Assembly: GCA_036023115.1 (NCBI GenBank) | Contig: JAYKKT010000048.1 | Coordinates: forward strand, 8,842,501 to 8,906,500 | Direction of reading: 5' to 3' | Source of the DNA: Brasenia schreberi | Lineage: Eukaryota > Streptophyta > Magnoliopsida > Nymphaeales > Cabombaceae | DNA: 64,000 nt | In this document: piece after piece, positions 60,595-64,000 of the stretch | Position numbering within the stretch: the stretch's first letter is position 1 | How the letters are laid out: each line of letters opens with the position of its first letter | Notes under the pieces: generated by a model | Database searches by the model: none | Told to the model about the DNA's origin: nothing | The model's input: the letters and a program-made list of their open reading frames with translations, nothing else | Made by a program: the position numbers and the translations under genes

Positions 60595-63465
60595 CTAGAC
60601 GGGGTCGGCTACATGGATTCTTTGTTTCCACAGATCTCTATCGTGTGCCATGTTAGCAGTTAACTCCCAATAAGCTAGATCATTCTTTATTGTTTCTTTC
60701 CAACACTTTTGTGGTCGTCCTCTACCTCTTTTAATACTTTCCAAATTTAGTTTTTCTAACCTTCTTACAGGTTCTTCTTTTGATCTTCTTTCTATATGTC
60801 CAAACCATCTTAAACGATGTTCTCTCATTTTATCCTCTATTGGTGCCACTCCTAATTTGTTTCTAATAACCTCATTATGTATACGGTCTTTTCTTATATG
60901 ACCACTCATCCATCTCAACATCTTCATTTCTGTCACAGACATCTTTTGTACATGTTGATGATTAACTACCCAACACTCAGAACCATAAAACATGACAGGC
61001 CTAACTGCTGCTCTATAATATTTACCTTTTAATTTTAATGGTATCTTCTTATCACAAAGAATACCTGATGCTCCTCTCCATTTTAACCAACCAGCATTAA
61101 TTCTATGTGTAACATCTCCATCAATTCTTCCATCACTTTGAAAAATTGACCCTAGGTATTTAAAACTTTCCTTTTGGGGAATGCAATGTGTGCCAATTTT
61201 AATTTATATGTCCTCTGAAGTAGCCAAATGATCAAACTCACATTCCATATATTCTGTCTTTGTTCTACTAAGTCGGAGGCCTTTGTTTTCTAATGTTTCT
61301 CTCCATAGTTCCAATTTTCTATTAACTTTTTCCTTAGACTCCTCCACTAATACAATGTCATCTGCAAATAACATACACCAAGGTACTTCATCTTGAATAT
61401 GTTTTGTTAACTCATCCATCACCATTATAAATAAGTATGGACTTAAAGTTGATCCTTGATGTAACCCAATATTAACTTCAAAGAAGTCTGTCGTTCCTTC
61501 ATGAGTCCTCACACATGTTTTTACACCATCATACATGTCTCTTATAAGGTTAATATATGTCAATGGGATACCTCTTTTTTCCAAAGTTCTCCAAAGAACC
61601 TCCCTCGATACCCTATCATAAGCTTTTTCTAGATCAATAAATATCATGTGAAGGTCTTTCTTTTTTGCTCTAAAATGTTCCATAAGACGTCTCAAAAGGT
61701 GAATCGCTTCAATAGTAGATCTACCTAGCATAAATCCAAATTGGTTCTCTGTTGTACTTGATACTTGTCTTAACCTACGTTCGATAATTCTTTCCCATAA
61801 TTTCATAGTATGACTCATTAACTTGATACCTCGTTAATTCGCACAATTTTGAATGTCTCCCTTGTTCTTATATACGGGTATAAGTGTACTTCCTCTCCAT
61901 TCCTCGAGCATCTTTTGGTTTTTCCATATTTCATTAAATAGTCTTGTGAGCCAAGTGATTCCTATTTCTCCTACTATTTTCCAAACTTCTATAGGAATAT
62001 TATCTGGTCCTACCGATTTACCACTCTTTATATGTTTAAGAGCCTCTTTGACTTCATTCTTTTGAATACGTCGGTAGAAATTGTGGTTTATATACTTTTC
62101 TGACTTGGCTAAATCTCCTAAACTAATACTAACATCTTTATTTTCATTAAAAAGATTATAAAAATAGTTTTTCCATCTATTTCTTATATCATCATTTGCC
62201 ACTAGAATTTTTTCATCCTCGTCTTTAATGCATCTAACATAATTAAGATCTTTAGTTTTCTTATCTCTAGCCCTAGCTATCCTAAAAATATCTCTTTCAC
62301 CCTCTTTTGAGTTGAGTTTTTTATATAAGTCCTCCCAAATCTTAGCTTTTGCTTCACTAACGGCCTTTTTTGCTTCCTTCTTTGCTTTCTTATAAGCTTC
62401 TAAAGTTTCACTAGTTTTCTTAGCATAATGTAATTTGTAACATGCCCTCTTTGCCTTGATTTTGTTTTGTACTACTTCACTCCACCACCAAGCTTCTTTT
62501 TGTGCCGGTACACCTCCCTTAGATACCCCTAACACATCTTTCGTCACTTTCCTAATATGTATAGCCATATTGTTCCACATATCACAGGGTGTGCCAACAT
62601 AATTCCAAACATCTCTTTGAAGGACTTTCTGTTTAAATATATCTTCTTTCTCGCTTTTGAGGTTCCACCATTTAGTCTCAATTGCTTGATGCACTCTTTT
62701 CTTCTTTGTTCATTTTTTTATTTGTAAATCCATAACTAAAAGTTGATGTTGGGTGCTTAAGCTTTCTCCTGGAATTACCTTACAATCTTTACAACACGCT
62801 CTATCTTTTTTTCTACAAATAAAGTAATCAATTTGTGTTTGTGATAAGCCACTCTTATAAGTAATTAAATGTTCATCTCGTTTTTTGAAGATTGTATTGA
62901 CTATAAAGAGATCAAATGCCATAGCAAAATTTAAAATCTCCCTACCTTCCTCGTTTATATCCCCATAACCAAAGTTTCCATGAATCCCTTGATATCCTAA
63001 TGCCTCTTTACCGACATGTCCATTTAAATCTCCTCCTAAACAAATCATCTCCCTTTGTGGAATCTTTTGAAACACCTTATCTAACTCTTCCCAAAAAACT
63101 GTCTTTATACTATCTTCTAGTCCTACTTGGGGTGCGTAAGCACAAACTATATTCAAAACCTCTACTCCTAACACTAATTTCAACGTCATGATTCGGTCAC
63201 CATATCGTTGTATGTCTACTACACTCTCCTTTAAATCTTTATTTATGATAATACCAACTCCGTTTCGGGCCTTTTCTTTACCTGAGTACCATAATTTAAA
63301 ACCTGTATCCTCTATCTCTTTTGCTTTTTCTCCAACCCATTTTGTCTCTTGTAAACATAGAATATGAATCTTTCTCCGAATCATAGTATCTACCACCTCC
63401 ATTAGCTTACCCGATAATGTTCCGATATTCCAAGAACCAATACGAATCTTATTATCTAGGACTAG
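60595..63465 (-). pseudogene. RTE polyprotein (APE endonuclease + reverse transcriptase), three nonsense codons
   Basis: One frame runs about 950 codons without an indel but with stops at 62710-62712 (TGA), 61834-61836 (TAA) and 61204-61206 (TAA). Endonuclease signatures in order: RIGSWNIGTL, LCLQETKW, GDLNGHVG, SQTQIDYF and TQHQLLVMD. Reverse transcriptase signatures: [59 protein letters not shown] and the catalytic [10 protein letters not shown]. The C-terminal region [20 protein letters not shown] with RWFGHIERR follows. All catalytic residues I can judge are intact. The start is unclear: an ATG at 63402 lies inside the endonuclease, while homology begins about 20 codons earlier without an ATG. 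Confidence 0.9.
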
Positions 63466-63634
63466 CTTCCTTACCCCCGCATCCGTCCATAATCAAAATG
63501 CGGAGACCCTCTCTGAAAATTTTTCACTACATTCGGGCGGCAATGTAGCGGGACTAACTTCTTTACCCACACCCGTCCATGATGTGGAAACCCTCTCTGC
63601 AATTGATTCACTACATTCGGGCGAAAATGTAGTG
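63460..63634 (-). repeat. tandem repeat in the RTE 5' untranslated region
   Basis: Two units of about 92 and 83 bp (63460-63551 and 63552-63634) share GACTA(G/A)CTTC, CCGTCCAT, ACCCTCTCTG and CACTACATTCGGGCG. Such 5' monomers often carry LINE promoter activity; that role is inferred. Confidence 0.75.
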
Positions 63635-63840
63635 GCCCTTGCTTACTTCTTACTGCATTCGGGCTCTACAGCACGTCGCTAGGCGGGGACGCCCCAAAGC
63701 AATGCTCATAATTTTTGTAATCCATGTTGTAGAAATCCGACGAAGTTTTACGCTGGCTGTCGGAAGCCTAACACAACCCTCCTCCTTTATCCGGGCTTGG
63801 GACCGGCAATGCAAGGGTGATCCCTTACATGGGCGGAGTT

Positions 63841-63859
63841 AAAACACACTAGTGAACAA
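63841..63859. repeat. target-site duplication of the RTE LINE, right copy
   Basis: AAAACACACTAGTGAACAA, identical to 60547-60565. Confidence 0.95.
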
Positions 63860-64000
63860 TGTTGAAAAATCATAAGCAAACCAACATATGATAAGGACTT
63901 TGGAAATTGACCAACAGATTATAAAAACTTAAGGAATCATATGGCAGCAAATACAAAGAAGCATATGGACTCTTTATCACTTGATGAAATGGCTGAATTT

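Larger units (their letters stand above)
60566..63840 (-). mobile_element. full-length RTE-clade LINE (3.27 kb) with perfect 19-bp target duplication
   Basis: The element has a 5' untranslated part of about 370 bp with a tandem repeat, one long reading frame (endonuclease then reverse transcriptase) and a (TTG)n 3' end, the layout of RTE-clade non-LTR elements. AAAACACACTAGTGAACAA at 60547-60565 recurs exactly at 63841-63859. The identical duplication and absence of frameshifts point to a fairly recent insertion into the copia gag. It is the parent type of all other RTE pieces in the window. Confidence 0.93.
59340..64000 (+). mobile_element. Ty1/copia element: LTR end, primer-binding site and gag, split by a LINE
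   Basis: An LTR-like stretch with TTAAGTAGTTGTT repeats ends in ..TTTTGACA at 59616. It is followed by TAATATCAGAGCC, a two-base variant of the initiator-tRNA primer site TGGTATCAGAGCC. Gag follows in broken frames: YERWTKEDALV, ETAAKILAAVEEAYSKQ, SEYYGELRGLW, EVKKVFDLFWGIDHEYEQI and a zinc-knuckle region HYGKRKHTSEQCW, whose first two Cys are lost. The knuckle coding is interrupted at 60566-63840 by the RTE and resumes at 63860 to the window end. The 5' limit of the LTR is approximate. Confidence 0.65.

Overview
The window is nuclear DNA from a flowering plant. Its recognisable genes all have plant-type protein sequences: a UBC8/UBC28-type ubiquitin-conjugating enzyme, the 3' exons of a UBC13/UBC35-type enzyme, a clathrin heavy chain, an LEA_2/NDR1-HIN1-like (NHL) protein and a PDV1-like plastid-division fragment. 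Genes carry many introns with GT..AG (once GC..AG) borders. The rest is AT-rich intergenic and intronic DNA full of small mobile elements and compound microsatellites. The species cannot be named from this alone. All homology calls come from recognising family motifs by eye; no search was run.

Layout. 0-8.8 kb: a degenerate initiator tRNA-Met copy, an LEA_2/NHL gene (886-1632, first exon unresolved), SINE copies, a low-complexity repeat tract, microsatellites and a hAT-like MITE. 8.87-13.56 kb: an intact four-exon UBC8/28-type E2 gene whose last intron holds one SINE and one very short RTE LINE insertion, both with target-site duplications (TSDs). 13.6-23.6 kb: no intact gene, but a duplicated microsatellite block, an LTR-like promoter region, a second hAT-like MITE, a SINE, a PDV1-like pseudogene and an old RTE fragment. 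23.73-41.57 kb: a clathrin heavy chain locus with about 27 exons. Most exons and splice sites are clean, but the N-terminal propeller has a large coding deletion, one exon has a +2 frameshift and the block at 35.6-37.4 kb is riddled with small indels, so it reads as a recently decayed paralogue. Its introns hold SINE and RTE insertions, including a 169-bp RTE head-plus-tail derivative with a 36-bp TSD. 42-56 kb: a degenerate Cys-rich GRP-like exon, a broken Ty1/copia pol, a gypsy-type gag remnant between diverged direct repeats, and long stretches in which I see nothing. 57.57-58.58 kb (minus strand): the last four exons of a UBC13-type E2. 59.3-64 kb: a Ty1/copia element (LTR end, primer-binding site, gag) into whose gag zinc-knuckle a full-length 3.27-kb RTE LINE has inserted with a perfect 19-bp TSD.

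How the parts relate. The two E2 genes belong to different ubiquitin-chain pathways and are not otherwise linked. There is no operon-like or cluster logic. The strongest story in the window is the retrotransposon ecology: one RTE family is present as a near-intact parent (three nonsense codons, no frameshift), an internally deleted 1.9-kb copy, a 169-bp head-plus-tail copy and several tail-only copies of 50-75 bp. Two tRNA-derived SINE groups and two hAT-like MITEs accompany it.
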